From Mycoplasma sp. CAG:472 (GTDB lineage: Bacteria; Bacillota_I; Bacilli_A; RF39; UBA660), in assembly GCA_000437315.1 (NCBI GenBank), contig FR899400.1, positions 1 through 58,734 on the forward strand: 58,734 nucleotides of DNA, read 5' to 3'. This document shows, piece by piece, positions 8,505 through 16,651 of the stretch. The position numbers and the translations under genes are program-made. Positions within the stretch are counted from its first letter, which is position 1; the number at the start of each line of letters is the position of its first letter. Below the pieces are notes generated by a model. That model worked only from the letters and a program-made list of their open reading frames with translations. It was not told the origin of the DNA and did no database searches.

Positions 8505-9345
8505 TAGTTATCCAACCAGTTATACCACAAGGTAAATATAAATTAGAGTTTTCAATAGGTAGTGCTATTTCATCAACTTTAATATTATTATTAAAATGAA
8601 CTTTCAATATATTTTCTAAAGTTAATAATGATAAATTTGCTGTATAAGTATTAACACATACAAATAAGAAATTATCGTTAAGTATTTCTTTACAACTTTG
8701 AAGAAGACCATCTAAATCTTTTTCAATAGACCATACTTCATTGTTACTACCCCTTCCATAACTCGGTGGATCCATAATGATTGCATCATATTTATTACCT
8801 CTTCGAATTTCTCTTTGAACAAATTTTTTAACATCATCCACTAAAAAGCGTACTGGTCTATTTTCAAAACCTGATGATTTAACATTTTCTTTTGCCCAAT
8901 CATTAATTCCTTTCGAAGAATCAACATGAACTACACTAGCTCCCGCAGAAAGACAAGCAACTGTAGCTCCACCTGTATATGCAAAAAGATTTAATACTTT
9001 AACATCTTTTCTACCACTTTCCTTAATTTTTTTTATCATTCTCTCCCAGTTTACTGCTTGTTCTGGAAAAAGGCCTGTATGTTTAAAACCCATTTGTTTA
9101 ATATTAAAAACTAAATCATTATATTTAATTTGCCAATATGCTGGAATACTTTTTATATTTTTCCAATATCCTCCACCAGTATTAGATCTATAATAAACTG
9201 CATCACATTCATTTTCTAAAATATCACCTATATTCCACATTACAATAGGATCTGGCCTTAATAACTTTATATTATTCCATTTTTCTAACTTTTGACCATT
9301 ACTAGCCTTAATTATTTTATAATCTTGCCAATTTGATATAAGCAT
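8497..9345 (-). CDS. Class I SAM-dependent methyltransferase, RlmI/RlmK-like
   Basis: The Rossmann-type SAM site is visible: VLNLFAYTGGATVACLSAGA (about residues 145-165), the acidic VDSSKGINDWAKEN strand end, and the catalytic-type motif IIMDPPSYGRG near residue 195. The DPPS motif and the phrase NLFAYTGG match the COG1092 family of 23S rRNA methyltransferases. The RNA-binding PUA domain found in RlmI is missing and an N-terminal beta-rich region of about 120 residues replaces it. GGTGATGAG precedes the ATG at 9345. The gene is first in a two-gene unit with the pseudouridine synthase. Target is inferred to be rRNA. Confidence 0.82.
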   Translation of the reverse strand: MLISNWQDYKIIKASNGQKLEKWNNIKLLRPDPIVMWNIGDILENECDAVYYRSNTGGGYWKNIKSIPAYWQIKYNDLVFNIKQMGFKHTGLFPEQAVNWERMIKKIKESGRKDVKVLNLFAYTGGATVACLSAGASVVHVDSSKGINDWAKENVKSSGFENRPVRFLVDDVKKFVQREIRRGNKYDAIIMDPPSYGRGSNNEVWSIEKDLDGLLQSCKEILNDNFLFVCVNTYTANLSLLTLENILKVHFNNNIKVDEIALPIENSNLYLPCGITGWITND

Positions 9346-9420
9346 TTCTCATCACCACTTAAATTATAAAATAAATCATAAAAAAAGGCAATTGTATGTA
9401 TATATTTATTAAAAAAGGAC

Positions 9421-9455
9421 ATAATAAAAATAGTTAGAAAATAATATTTCTAACT
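9421..9455 (-). terminator. Terminator of the 9505-11832 gene cluster
   Basis: AGTTAGAAA pairs perfectly with TTTCTAACT around a 6-nt loop and a T-rich tail follows on the minus strand. A second, longer-range pair (ACTTTTACC at 9460-9468 with GGTAAAAGT at 9497-9505) lies between it and the stop codon. Confidence 0.6.
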
Positions 9456-9504
9456 AAGGACTTTTACCACCATTATAAGTATCTTTACAATAGAAAGGTA
9501 AAAG

Positions 9505-9897
9505 TTATTTTAAAGGTCCAAATGCATAAAATTCATTTGGGTCTTTTTTATTTACTAATATATCTGTTTTACCTGACTTTTCCTTACTTTTAAATGTAAG
9601 TTTTCCAGTTAATTCATAATCTAAATTATTATCTTTATAAAATACTTTTAAATAGTTTTTTCCATTTTGATAAATTATTTTATAATTTGCATTTTTAATA
9701 AGTTTACCATTATTTTTTAAATTAAAATATTTTCTTAAATCCCTAATAAAAATTGATATTAATAAAAGTGTTAATATTAAATAAGTAAAATGAAATTTTT
9801 CATCAATAGCAAGGGACATTATACATAATCCTATTCCCAATATTATTAAAATTATATTACTTATTTTAACTTCACTAAATATATTATATCTTTTCAT
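9505..9897 (-). CDS. Small membrane protein of unknown function
   Basis: The protein has 130 residues, with two adjacent membrane helices (about residues 12-30 and 37-52). A soluble beta-type domain follows, ending in DILVNKKDPNEFYAFGP. The tail resembles the VNP-type end of DUF3592-like proteins, but too weakly to name it. Its ATG overlaps the stop of the upstream gene by 4 bp (ATGA), so it is translated together with the HExxH membrane protein. It is the last gene of a four-gene cluster that starts with a lipoprotein. Confidence 0.6.
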   Translation of the reverse strand: MKRYNIFSEVKISNIILIILGIGLCIMSLAIDEKFHFTYLILTLLLISIFIRDLRKYFNLKNNGKLIKNANYKIIYQNGKNYLKVFYKDNNLDYELTGKLTFKSKEKSGKTDILVNKKDPNEFYAFGPLK

Positions 9898-11072
9898 CTT
9901 TGTTTCTCCATTAAATTATTATATTTTTGTTCATACATTTCTTTTACATCATCATTTACATATTCACATATTACTTTAAAATATGGATATGTATCCGGAT
10001 TTATTTTAACAAGGTTAAATAATTCTTCGATAAATGCTGGTGCTTTATCTAGATTAAGTGTCATATTAAAATCATTTTGAACTATGGTAATTGAATCAAG
10101 CAGGTTAAATATAAAATCAAAATCTACACTAGGATATTCCTCTTGAAGTTTAATTTTATAACCTCCAATACCATTATAGTTATATTCTGTAAGTGAATAT
10201 GGACAGTTTACTAATAAAAAATCTAGTATACTTCTCTGATATGAATATGAATTATCAAAGGTTATATAATTTGTTATTTTAGAGTTCATTGCCTCTCCTA
10301 AAGATTTACTTTCAATATTAAATTTATAAACAACTTTACCATTATCATTACGATAATAATCAAATAATACATGACATATTTCATGATATAGATTCATATC
10401 ATCATAACCATCAGAATAATAAATAGTATTTTTTTTAGTATCATAACAACCTGCTACACCTAAACCATATTCTTTTGCAATATCATTTTTATCCATTAAT
10501 GTTATATTTAATGATTTAATATTTTCATAAAAAATTCTAAAATCAAAATTAGGTGACTTTTCTTTTATTTTATTTATAACAATATAAATTTTTTCTTTAT
10601 TTTCTTTAGAAATTTGATTATTATTATCAATAGCATTATAAAGTTCTTCATCTGAAACTGTTTCATAACCTAAAAATTTATCTAAATCGCTTTTAGAATT
10701 TATCTTGTTTTCTGAAACATAAATCTGAGGTTGATTTGCAAGAAGGTCCTCGATCATACTTTTACTTTCATCAATATCTTTTGTATTATACTTAGGTTTA
10801 CTTTTTACCATCGAGGCTGTAGTAACAGTAATAAGTGCAAGAGCTACAGCAGTTGATTTAATCATTACTTTTTCTTTTAAATTAAATTTTTCTATTTTAA
10901 AACTAACAAAATTTTCTTTATTAAATTTATTATTTAAATACAAATAATCTTCATATAAAGGATAATAGTATTTACCCTTCTTACTTTCTAAAAATGCTTT
11001 ATGATTATTTTCTCCTAAAAAGATAGAAAAAATTTTATTATTATAATTTATATCAAATAAATATTTATACAT
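9894..11072 (-). CDS. Membrane-anchored HExxH protein, putative metallopeptidase
   Basis: An N-terminal cytoplasmic part of about 70 residues is followed by a membrane helix (STAVALALITVTTASMV, about residues 73-90). A large domain on the outer side then carries the zinc-type motif YHEICHVLFDYY near residue 230. It lies in a context (NTIYYSDGYDDMNLYHEICH) that resembles metallopeptidases with a strand just before the active helix. A third ligand cannot be assigned with confidence. The lack of a signal peptide and the internal helix suggest a type II membrane protein. The genes on both sides (80-residue protein, lipoprotein, small membrane protein) are close or overlapping, so the four probably work together. 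The substrate is unknown. Confidence 0.55.
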   Translation of the reverse strand: MYKYLFDINYNNKIFSIFLGENNHKAFLESKKGKYYYPLYEDYLYLNNKFNKENFVSFKIEKFNLKEKVMIKSTAVALALITVTTASMVKSKPKYNTKDIDESKSMIEDLLANQPQIYVSENKINSKSDLDKFLGYETVSDEELYNAIDNNNQISKENKEKIYIVINKIKEKSPNFDFRIFYENIKSLNITLMDKNDIAKEYGLGVAGCYDTKKNTIYYSDGYDDMNLYHEICHVLFDYYRNDNGKVVYKFNIESKSLGEAMNSKITNYITFDNSYSYQRSILDFLLVNCPYSLTEYNYNGIGGYKIKLQEEYPSVDFDFIFNLLDSITIVQNDFNMTLNLDKAPAFIEELFNLVKINPDTYPYFKVICEYVNDDVKEMYEQKYNNLMEKQR

Positions 11073-11073
11073 A

Positions 11074-11316
11074 TTATCTACTCTTTTCTTTATTTAAGTA
11101 ATTATTAAAAATACTATTAAATCTGTTTTTAAAATTCTCATCATAAAAAAGTTTTTCATTTACTTTATTTTGAAAATTAATATCCATTAAATATTTTTCC
11201 CACACATAATTAATATATTCTGGATGATTTATTAAATACTCAAAATCTATTAATGGTAAATTAGGATTTTTAAGTCTTTCTTCATAACTATATATTCCAT
11301 ATTTCATGTTAAACAC
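11074..11316 (-). CDS. Small hypothetical protein (80 aa)
   Basis: A short, soluble, Asn/Tyr/Glu-rich protein with no helix long enough to cross the membrane and no domain I recognise. It fits exactly between the lipoprotein gene (its frame starts at the base before that stop) and the HExxH gene, 1 bp downstream, which supports it as a real member of the cluster. Codon use is like that of its neighbours. Function is unknown. Confidence 0.5.
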   Translation of the reverse strand: MFNMKYGIYSYEERLKNPNLPLIDFEYLINHPEYINYVWEKYLMDINFQNKVNEKLFYDENFKNRFNSIFNNYLNKEKSR

Positions 11317-11832
11317 CTACTTACAAGTATATGGAGTATCAGCATAATTTTCTTTAACATCATTAAGCGATACAGTAGCAAGATACTCTTTAGCAACCTC
11401 AGAGTTTAAATCAATCTCCGAAGTTATAATAATTTTTTTATTATCTAATACTACATTACAAGATTTATAAGTTTTTTGATCAATTTCATTACAATTATTT
11501 TCATAATATGTTTTTTGTTTATCCATATCATAATCTAAAATATAATCGTATGTTGTTATATCATAATATTTAAGAAGTTTATCACCATTTTTATCAAAGT
11601 CATATGATCTTGTATATGTTACATTAACAGCATCTCCTTTTTCACCATTTAATGGTTCCTCTTTGGTAGCATAATAAATCTGATCTTTAGTTAATTTATC
11701 TTCTCTAATACATTCAAACTTATTTGTGTAAGTAGTATTATTTTTATTACTATCATTATTTTCCTCTTTACCACAACCAAATAAGAATAAAGAACTTACC
11801 ATTAATAACATTATCATAACTTTTTTCAACAT
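11317..11832 (-). CDS. Lipoprotein of unknown function
   Basis: The N-terminus MLKKVMIMLLMVSSLFLFGC has a lipobox (LFGC) with the lipidated Cys near residue 20, so the mature part sits on the outer face of the membrane. A charged, Asn-rich linker follows, then about 130 residues with two further Cys pairs (NNCNEID and KSCNVVL among them) that could form disulfides. I prefer the ATG at 11832; a GTG two codons earlier lies within the AAGGTG ribosome site. It is the first gene of the cluster with the HExxH membrane protein. No domain is recognised. Confidence 0.65.
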   Translation of the reverse strand: MLKKVMIMLLMVSSLFLFGCGKEENNDSNKNNTTYTNKFECIREDKLTKDQIYYATKEEPLNGEKGDAVNVTYTRSYDFDKNGDKLLKYYDITTYDYILDYDMDKQKTYYENNCNEIDQKTYKSCNVVLDNKKIIITSEIDLNSEVAKEYLATVSLNDVKENYADTPYTCK

Positions 11833-11904
11833 AATCACCTTAAGACAAGTATAACAAAAACTATTCTTTTAATCAATTAATTATTTTTAAAAAATTATGA
11901 TTTA

Positions 11905-11913
11905 TGGTATACT
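11905..11913 (+). promoter_or_regulatory. Extended -10 promoter of the class B sortase gene, leaderless
   Basis: TGG followed by TATACT ends 8 nt before the ATG at 11922. No Shine-Dalgarno precedes that ATG or the upstream in-frame ATG at 11904, which would lie upstream of the -10. The mRNA probably begins at or next to the start codon. Confidence 0.5.
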
Positions 11914-11921
11914 TAAATCAT

Positions 11922-12743
11922 ATGGAAAATGTAGTTATTAAAAAAAGGAAAAAACTTAATGTTAAAAATTTATGCTTATTAATATTTTTTCTAGTAATGT
12001 TAATAGTTTTTTTATTTTCTTTAATTAAGGTAATTATGTGGATTATAGATAATAATAATACAAATGATATTATAAAAAAAGTAGCAGATACTTATGAAAT
12101 AAATGAAAAAAGTTATGATAATGAAGTCATAATAAATGAAAATGAAAAAGATATATATTTTGATTATATGAAGTTAAAATTTATAGATGTTGATATTAAT
12201 AAACTTAAGACATTTAATCCAGATACTATTGGATTTATTAAAGTTATGGGAACAAATATTAACTATCCATTTGTACAAACCTTAGATAATGATTATTATT
12301 TAAATAGGTCATATGATAAAACATATAATAATGCTGGTTGGATATTTTTAGATTATCGTAATAATGAATTTAATGATAAAAACACTATCATTTATGGCCA
12401 CGGAAGAATTAATGGAACTATGTTTGGTTCTTTAAAAGATACTTTAAAATCATCTTGGCAAAATAATAAAGATAACTATATAATAAAAATATCCACGGAA
12501 AAGGAAAACTCAATATGGCAAATATTTAGTGTATATAAAATTGCTACAACTAGTGATTATTTAGAAACTTCCTTTAGTGATAATGAATTTGAAAGTTTTA
12601 TAAATTTAATTAAAGGTAGATCTAGTTATAATTTTGAAACTAATATTACAAATGAAGATAAAGTGCTTACTCTATCAACTTGTTATAATGATAATGATAA
12701 AATGGTTGTTCATGCAAAACTGATTAAATATGTTCAAAAATAA
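11922..12743 (+). CDS. Class B sortase-like transpeptidase
   Basis: A cytoplasmic Lys/Arg-rich start is followed by one membrane helix (about residues 18-42) and an extracellular sortase domain. The catalytic His lies in IIYGHGRING and the catalytic Cys in TLSTCYNDNDK. Other class B features are TIGFIKVMGTNINYPFVQ and the substrate-side strand NAGWIFLDYR. The position normally held by the catalytic Arg, five residues before the Ala-Lys of the last strand, is Lys here (DKMVVHAK). The enzyme should join surface proteins with a C-terminal sorting signal to the wall or to pilin partners. A likely client is the VWA protein at 16652-18871. The start at 11922 is chosen because the longer frame begins upstream of the -10 element. 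Confidence 0.85.
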   Translation: MENVVIKKRKKLNVKNLCLLIFFLVMLIVFLFSLIKVIMWIIDNNNTNDIIKKVADTYEINEKSYDNEVIINENEKDIYFDYMKLKFIDVDINKLKTFNPDTIGFIKVMGTNINYPFVQTLDNDYYLNRSYDKTYNNAGWIFLDYRNNEFNDKNTIIYGHGRINGTMFGSLKDTLKSSWQNNKDNYIIKISTEKENSIWQIFSVYKIATTSDYLETSFSDNEFESFINLIKGRSSYNFETNITNEDKVLTLSTCYNDNDKMVVHAKLIKYVQK

Positions 12744-12775
12744 AAAATGATAATTAATATTTACCATTTTTTTAA
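12741..12775. terminator. Bidirectional terminator between convergent genes
   Basis: AATGATAA and TTACCATT form a stem (one A-C mismatch on the plus strand, G-U on the minus strand) flanked by A and T runs. It lies between the sortase gene and the convergent CotF-like gene. Confidence 0.4.
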
Positions 12776-13089
12776 TTTTCTAAATCTTTTAACTGAGTAT
12801 TTAAGGTATTATACTTACTATCTAAAGTGGTTTTTGGTGCTTTTTCTAATAAATACCATCCATATTCAAACATAAGTTCAAATAAACTTCTTTGCATATT
12901 TGTTATTGCATCATATTGTTTTTTTAAATTTTTATATAATGCTTCATTACTTGATTCAGTTAATGCAATGCTATAATTTTTAGACATTTCTTTAAACGAA
13001 GATAATACGCTATTTAAATAATCTTCATCATTTAATTTAATTCCCTTTGGAACAGTTACCATTTTATTTTTAATAGTACTATTATTCAT
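12772..13089 (-). CDS. CotF-like spore coat family protein
   Basis: This small helical protein has the CotF pattern: LNDEDYLNSVLSSFKEMSKNYS, then ESSNEALYKNLKK and the end helix QRSLFELMFEYGWYLLEKAP. In spore formers the family sits in the coat; in other Bacillota its role is unclear, with a ferritin-like helical bundle proposed. The start at 13089 gives an 8-bp overlap (ATGAATAA) with the upstream partner, and AAGG lies before it. A longer frame from 13101 is less likely. No other sporulation gene is visible in the window. Confidence 0.65.
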   Translation of the reverse strand: MNNSTIKNKMVTVPKGIKLNDEDYLNSVLSSFKEMSKNYSIALTESSNEALYKNLKKQYDAITNMQRSLFELMFEYGWYLLEKAPKTTLDSKYNTLNTQLKDLEN

Positions 13090-13297
13090 TTGCCTTACCA
13101 TCCTTTAAAATCGTTAAAATACCTTCCATATTTTGTTTACATATTTTAGTGCATTTATTTAGTATTTTTTTAATATTTGCATCTTTAGTAGTTATATTCG
13201 AAGCGCTTTTAAATGCTCCATAATTCCATTTAAACATATCTTCTAGATACATTACATCTTTTGTACTTAACATATTAGGTACGTTTTTATATTCCAT
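13082..13297 (-). CDS. Small CotF-like partner protein (71 aa)
   Basis: The sequence NMLSTKDVMYLEDMFKWNYGAFK followed by a second helix (IKKILNKCTKICKQNMEGIL) resembles the two-helix core of CotF-family proteins, as does its downstream neighbour. It probably represents a half-length member, and two such chains could pair to form a four-helix bundle. GGTGATAG lies just before the ATG. The two genes overlap by 8 bp and are probably translated together. Confidence 0.55.
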   Translation of the reverse strand: MEYKNVPNMLSTKDVMYLEDMFKWNYGAFKSASNITTKDANIKKILNKCTKICKQNMEGILTILKDGKANE

Positions 13298-13344
13298 TCT
13301 ATCACCAATATTATTATGGATTATTTTTATATTTTAATACAAAA

Positions 13345-13368
13345 AAATGCCATATTTCTATGACATTT
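13345..13368 (-). terminator. Terminator with GAAA loop after the ABC permease gene
   Basis: On the minus strand a 10-bp stem (AAATGTCATA/TATGGCATTT, one G-U) carries a GAAA tetraloop and is followed by a T run. The same 24-bp sequence occurs again at 16620-16643. Confidence 0.75.
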
Positions 13369-13373
13369 ATTTA

Positions 13374-15833
13374 CTATTCAACATTTTTTAATGATGTAAC
13401 CATATTAATCTTTTTTAAATTAAAATGGGTTACAATAGTTACAATAATTGTAAAAATAATAGTTATAAATAGTGAATAAAAATAACTTAATGTATATACA
13501 TGTCTATCAAACATTATGTAATCTGGTTCACATGTAGAAATAATAAAATGACTTAAATAAGAACCAAATAATAAACCTATACCAATACCTAAAATAGTTA
13601 ATAAAACTGTTTCTCTATTAATATATTTATCTACTTCACTTGGATAAAAACCTAATACTTTTAAAGTAGCTATTTCTCTTTTTCTTTCACTTATATTAAT
13701 ATTTGATAAATTATAAAGTACTACAAAAGCTAAAGATGCTGCCGCTATAATTAATATAGCAACAATAGAGTCGATTGATCCAAGCATATCATTCATAGAA
13801 TTTTTCATATCATCATTATCTACAATTGTTAATGCATAACCATTACTTATATACTTTTTATCAAATTCTTTAGAATTTTTATCTTCGTCTTTTAAACTAA
13901 TTAAAATAGAATTAATTTTATAATTATTAAATAAGTTATTATAAGTATTTTTATTTATATATAAATATTGATTGATATAATTTTTTATAATATAAGAAAC
14001 CTTAATATCATATTTATTATTATCATTATCTAAAAGACTTATTTTATCTCCAACATCAATATCTAATAGTTTTGCTGTTTTTTCACTAATTATACAACTA
14101 TTATCACTAATATTATCTATTATATTATTTGTTTTTAAATCAATTAATGATATAGACTTAGAAATACTGTTAAAATCATCTGGTGTTATCATAGTTACCT
14201 CTTGCTCTTCATCATTAAATAAAACTTTAATATTTTGAGTATTAACATTAGTAAAATTTTCTACTTTATCATCATTTAGTAATTCTTTTTCAATGTCTAT
14301 TTGATTAATACTTTCATTTGTCATAAGTAATTTATCATATTTTATAATGTTATTAAATTGAAAATCTGTTACATCTTTAATTGAATCTTTTAAACCAAAT
14401 CCCGCTAAAATAAGGGAAGTACAACCTGCTATTCCCAAAACAGTAGTAATAACCCTAGATTTATATCTAAATATATTTCTAATAGTAATTTTATCAGAAA
14501 ATTTTAGTTTTTTCCAAATAAAGTTAATACGCTCTAATAAGATTTTTTTACCACTTTTTGGAGCTTTTGGTCTCATTAGATTAGCGGGTACTTCTCTTAA
14601 ATTTTTAATACAAACAATTACTGAAGTACCACATATACATAAAATACATATCCAAAGTCCTAAGGCATTATAGTCACTTTTTAATAAATAAATAAATTTA
14701 GGAATAAAAAATATTTTTGTATAAATATTCCAAATAACACTAGGAATCATATATGAACCAAAAATAGCACCAACACTACTTCCTATTGTAGTGGCTAAAA
14801 GTGAATAGATTACATATTTTAATGTAATATGAAAACTATTATATCCAAGAGATTTTAAAGTACCATTTTCAACTCTATCCTCTTCGATCATTCTCATCAT
14901 TGAAATAAGACTTACAAGTACTGATATAGCAAAAAATATTATTGGGAATATATTACCAATTTTTTTAAGATTATCACTAGCATTTATAAGTTCTTTATAT
15001 GAAGTATTATCAAGCCTATCATAAATATACCATTTGGGTTTAATAAAATTAGATTCATCAATACTTATACCATACATTTCACTTGTTTCAATTATATCAG
15101 AGTATAACTCATCATATCGAATATCTTGCTGTTTATCTTTAATTAAATCAATATCTTTTTTTACATTATTAATAAGTTTTTTATATGAATCACTATTAGT
15201 TAAGTATTTTTTTGCTCCCTTAACTGTTATATATATATTTGAATAAGCCTCTAAATCAAGAAAACCATTATAAACATAAATATAATAATCAACTTTACCA
15301 CTACCTAAATTAGAATTTGGTCTTTCTGCAGAAAAATATAAAGGACTTATTACATTTCCCACAATAGAGTATTTTTTACCATCAATAGTAATATAATCTC
15401 CAAGTTTTAAATTATTATTTTCAAGTAAAGCATTATCAACTGAAACTTCATTACTATTTTTAGGTAATCTACCCTCTTTTATATAAACATTATTCATTTG
15501 ACTATTATACTCAATTAATTTAACAACATAATTATTTTCCTCAATTTCTAAGTAAGTATCTTTTTCTTGAATATTAATAGCCAATTCAACATTTTTAATT
15601 TTTGAAAGTTTTAATAAATCATCTTCAGTAAGTCCTACATTTGAAATAACACTTATATCATAAACATTATTTTCATCATAAAAATTATCAAGTGTTTTTA
15701 ACATATCAGGACTTGAGGATTGTATTCCTGCATAAAAGCCTACGCCTAAAAAAGCCATACAAATTAATGATAAAAATCTTTTATAATTATCTTTAATTTT
15801 CATAAAAATGTGTTTAAGTAATTTAGTTTTCAT
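13374..15833 (-). CDS. FtsX/MacB-type ABC transporter permease
   Basis: The protein has 819 residues from the chosen start. One N-terminal helix (about 25-45) is followed by a large extracellular domain and a first FtsX block of three helices (about 290-420). A further helix near 460-480 leads to a second extracellular domain, and the final FtsX block covers about residues 690-800 (VLYNLSNINISERKREIATLKVLGF is the conserved loop). This is the usual layout of duplicated FtsX-domain permeases that work with a LolD/MacB-type ATPase in peptide or lipoprotein handling or bacitracin-type resistance. The ATG at 15833 follows the ATPase stop by 1 bp. An upstream in-frame start inside the ATPase gene is unlikely. 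Confidence 0.85.
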   Translation of the reverse strand: MKTKLLKHIFMKIKDNYKRFLSLICMAFLGVGFYAGIQSSSPDMLKTLDNFYDENNVYDISVISNVGLTEDDLLKLSKIKNVELAINIQEKDTYLEIEENNYVVKLIEYNSQMNNVYIKEGRLPKNSNEVSVDNALLENNNLKLGDYITIDGKKYSIVGNVISPLYFSAERPNSNLGSGKVDYYIYVYNGFLDLEAYSNIYITVKGAKKYLTNSDSYKKLINNVKKDIDLIKDKQQDIRYDELYSDIIETSEMYGISIDESNFIKPKWYIYDRLDNTSYKELINASDNLKKIGNIFPIIFFAISVLVSLISMMRMIEEDRVENGTLKSLGYNSFHITLKYVIYSLLATTIGSSVGAIFGSYMIPSVIWNIYTKIFFIPKFIYLLKSDYNALGLWICILCICGTSVIVCIKNLREVPANLMRPKAPKSGKKILLERINFIWKKLKFSDKITIRNIFRYKSRVITTVLGIAGCTSLILAGFGLKDSIKDVTDFQFNNIIKYDKLLMTNESINQIDIEKELLNDDKVENFTNVNTQNIKVLFNDEEQEVTMITPDDFNSISKSISLIDLKTNNIIDNISDNSCIISEKTAKLLDIDVGDKISLLDNDNNKYDIKVSYIIKNYINQYLYINKNTYNNLFNNYKINSILISLKDEDKNSKEFDKKYISNGYALTIVDNDDMKNSMNDMLGSIDSIVAILIIAAASLAFVVLYNLSNINISERKREIATLKVLGFYPSEVDKYINRETVLLTILGIGIGLLFGSYLSHFIISTCEPDYIMFDRHVYTLSYFYSLFITIIFTIIVTIVTHFNLKKINMVTSLKNVE

Positions 15834-15834
15834 A

Positions 15835-16536
15835 TTACCACTCAATATCCTCGATATTCTTAGGTTTATCATTTATAATTACATCACTTACTGTTCCATT
15901 TTTAAATTTAATAACTTTATCTGCCATAGGACTAATTGCACTATTATGAGTAATTATAATAACTGTCATTTGTTCATTTCTACATGTGTCTTGTAAAAGT
16001 TTTAAAATTTGTTTACCAGTTTTATAATCAAGTGCTCCAGTTGGTTCATCACAAAGAAGTAATTTTGGATTTTTACATATTGCCCTTGCTATAGCTACCC
16101 TTTGTTGTTCTCCACCAGAAAGTTGAGCAGGGAAATTATTTTTTCTATTTTTTAAACCTACTTTATCTAAAATATCACTAGGATCTAAAGAGTTTTTACA
16201 TAGTTGAGTTGCTAGTTCAACGTTTTCAATTACAGTCATGTTTTGTATTAAATTATAAAATTGAAATACAAAACCAATATCATTTCTTCGATATTTTATT
16301 AATTGTTTTTCGTTTAAATCATTAATTATTTTTCCATCCACGATAACATTACCACTTGTTAGCCTATCCATTCCACCTAAAATATTTAAACAAGTAGTTT
16401 TACCAGCACCTGATGGACCTAATATACAAATAAGTTCTCCTTTTTCAATTTCAAAAGAAGTATTATTTAGAGCTTTAATTTCAACTTCGCCCATTTTATA
16501 TACTTTATTTACTTTTTTAAATTCAATATACGCCAT
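15835..16536 (-). CDS. ABC transporter ATPase, LolD/MacB family
   Basis: All ABC motifs are intact: Walker A GPSGAGKTT (near residue 40), Q-loop FQFYNL, signature LSGGEQQRVAIARA, Walker B LLLCDEPTGALD and the H-loop IITHN. The sequence is of the MacB/LolD/FtsE type that pairs with FtsX-domain permeases, and such a permease gene starts 1 bp after the stop codon. The ATG at 16536 is preferred over a TTG two codons upstream; AAGGA lies before it. The two genes form a complete transporter. The substrate is unknown. No two-component regulator genes accompany it. Confidence 0.9.
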   Translation of the reverse strand: MAYIEFKKVNKVYKMGEVEIKALNNTSFEIEKGELICILGPSGAGKTTCLNILGGMDRLTSGNVIVDGKIINDLNEKQLIKYRRNDIGFVFQFYNLIQNMTVIENVELATQLCKNSLDPSDILDKVGLKNRKNNFPAQLSGGEQQRVAIARAICKNPKLLLCDEPTGALDYKTGKQILKLLQDTCRNEQMTVIIITHNSAISPMADKVIKFKNGTVSDVIINDKPKNIEDIEW

Positions 16537-16619
16537 ACTCAATCATTCCTTTTTAACTATACTTATATTTTACCAAATAATTGGCAAAAAAACACTATTT
16601 TATTTATTTATTCAAAATA

Positions 16620-16643
16620 AAATGCCATATTTCTATGACATTT
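16620..16643 (-). terminator. Terminator after the VWA adhesin gene, identical to 13345-13368
   Basis: The 24-bp hairpin is base-for-base the same as the terminator at 13345-13368, including the GAAA loop. It is followed by TTTTATTTTG on the minus strand. Confidence 0.75.
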
Positions 16644-16651
16644 TTATTTAA

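Noticed and set aside
15034..15996. Small plus-strand frames opposite the ABC transporter genes
   Set aside because: They are shadows of the permease and ATPase frames on the other strand.
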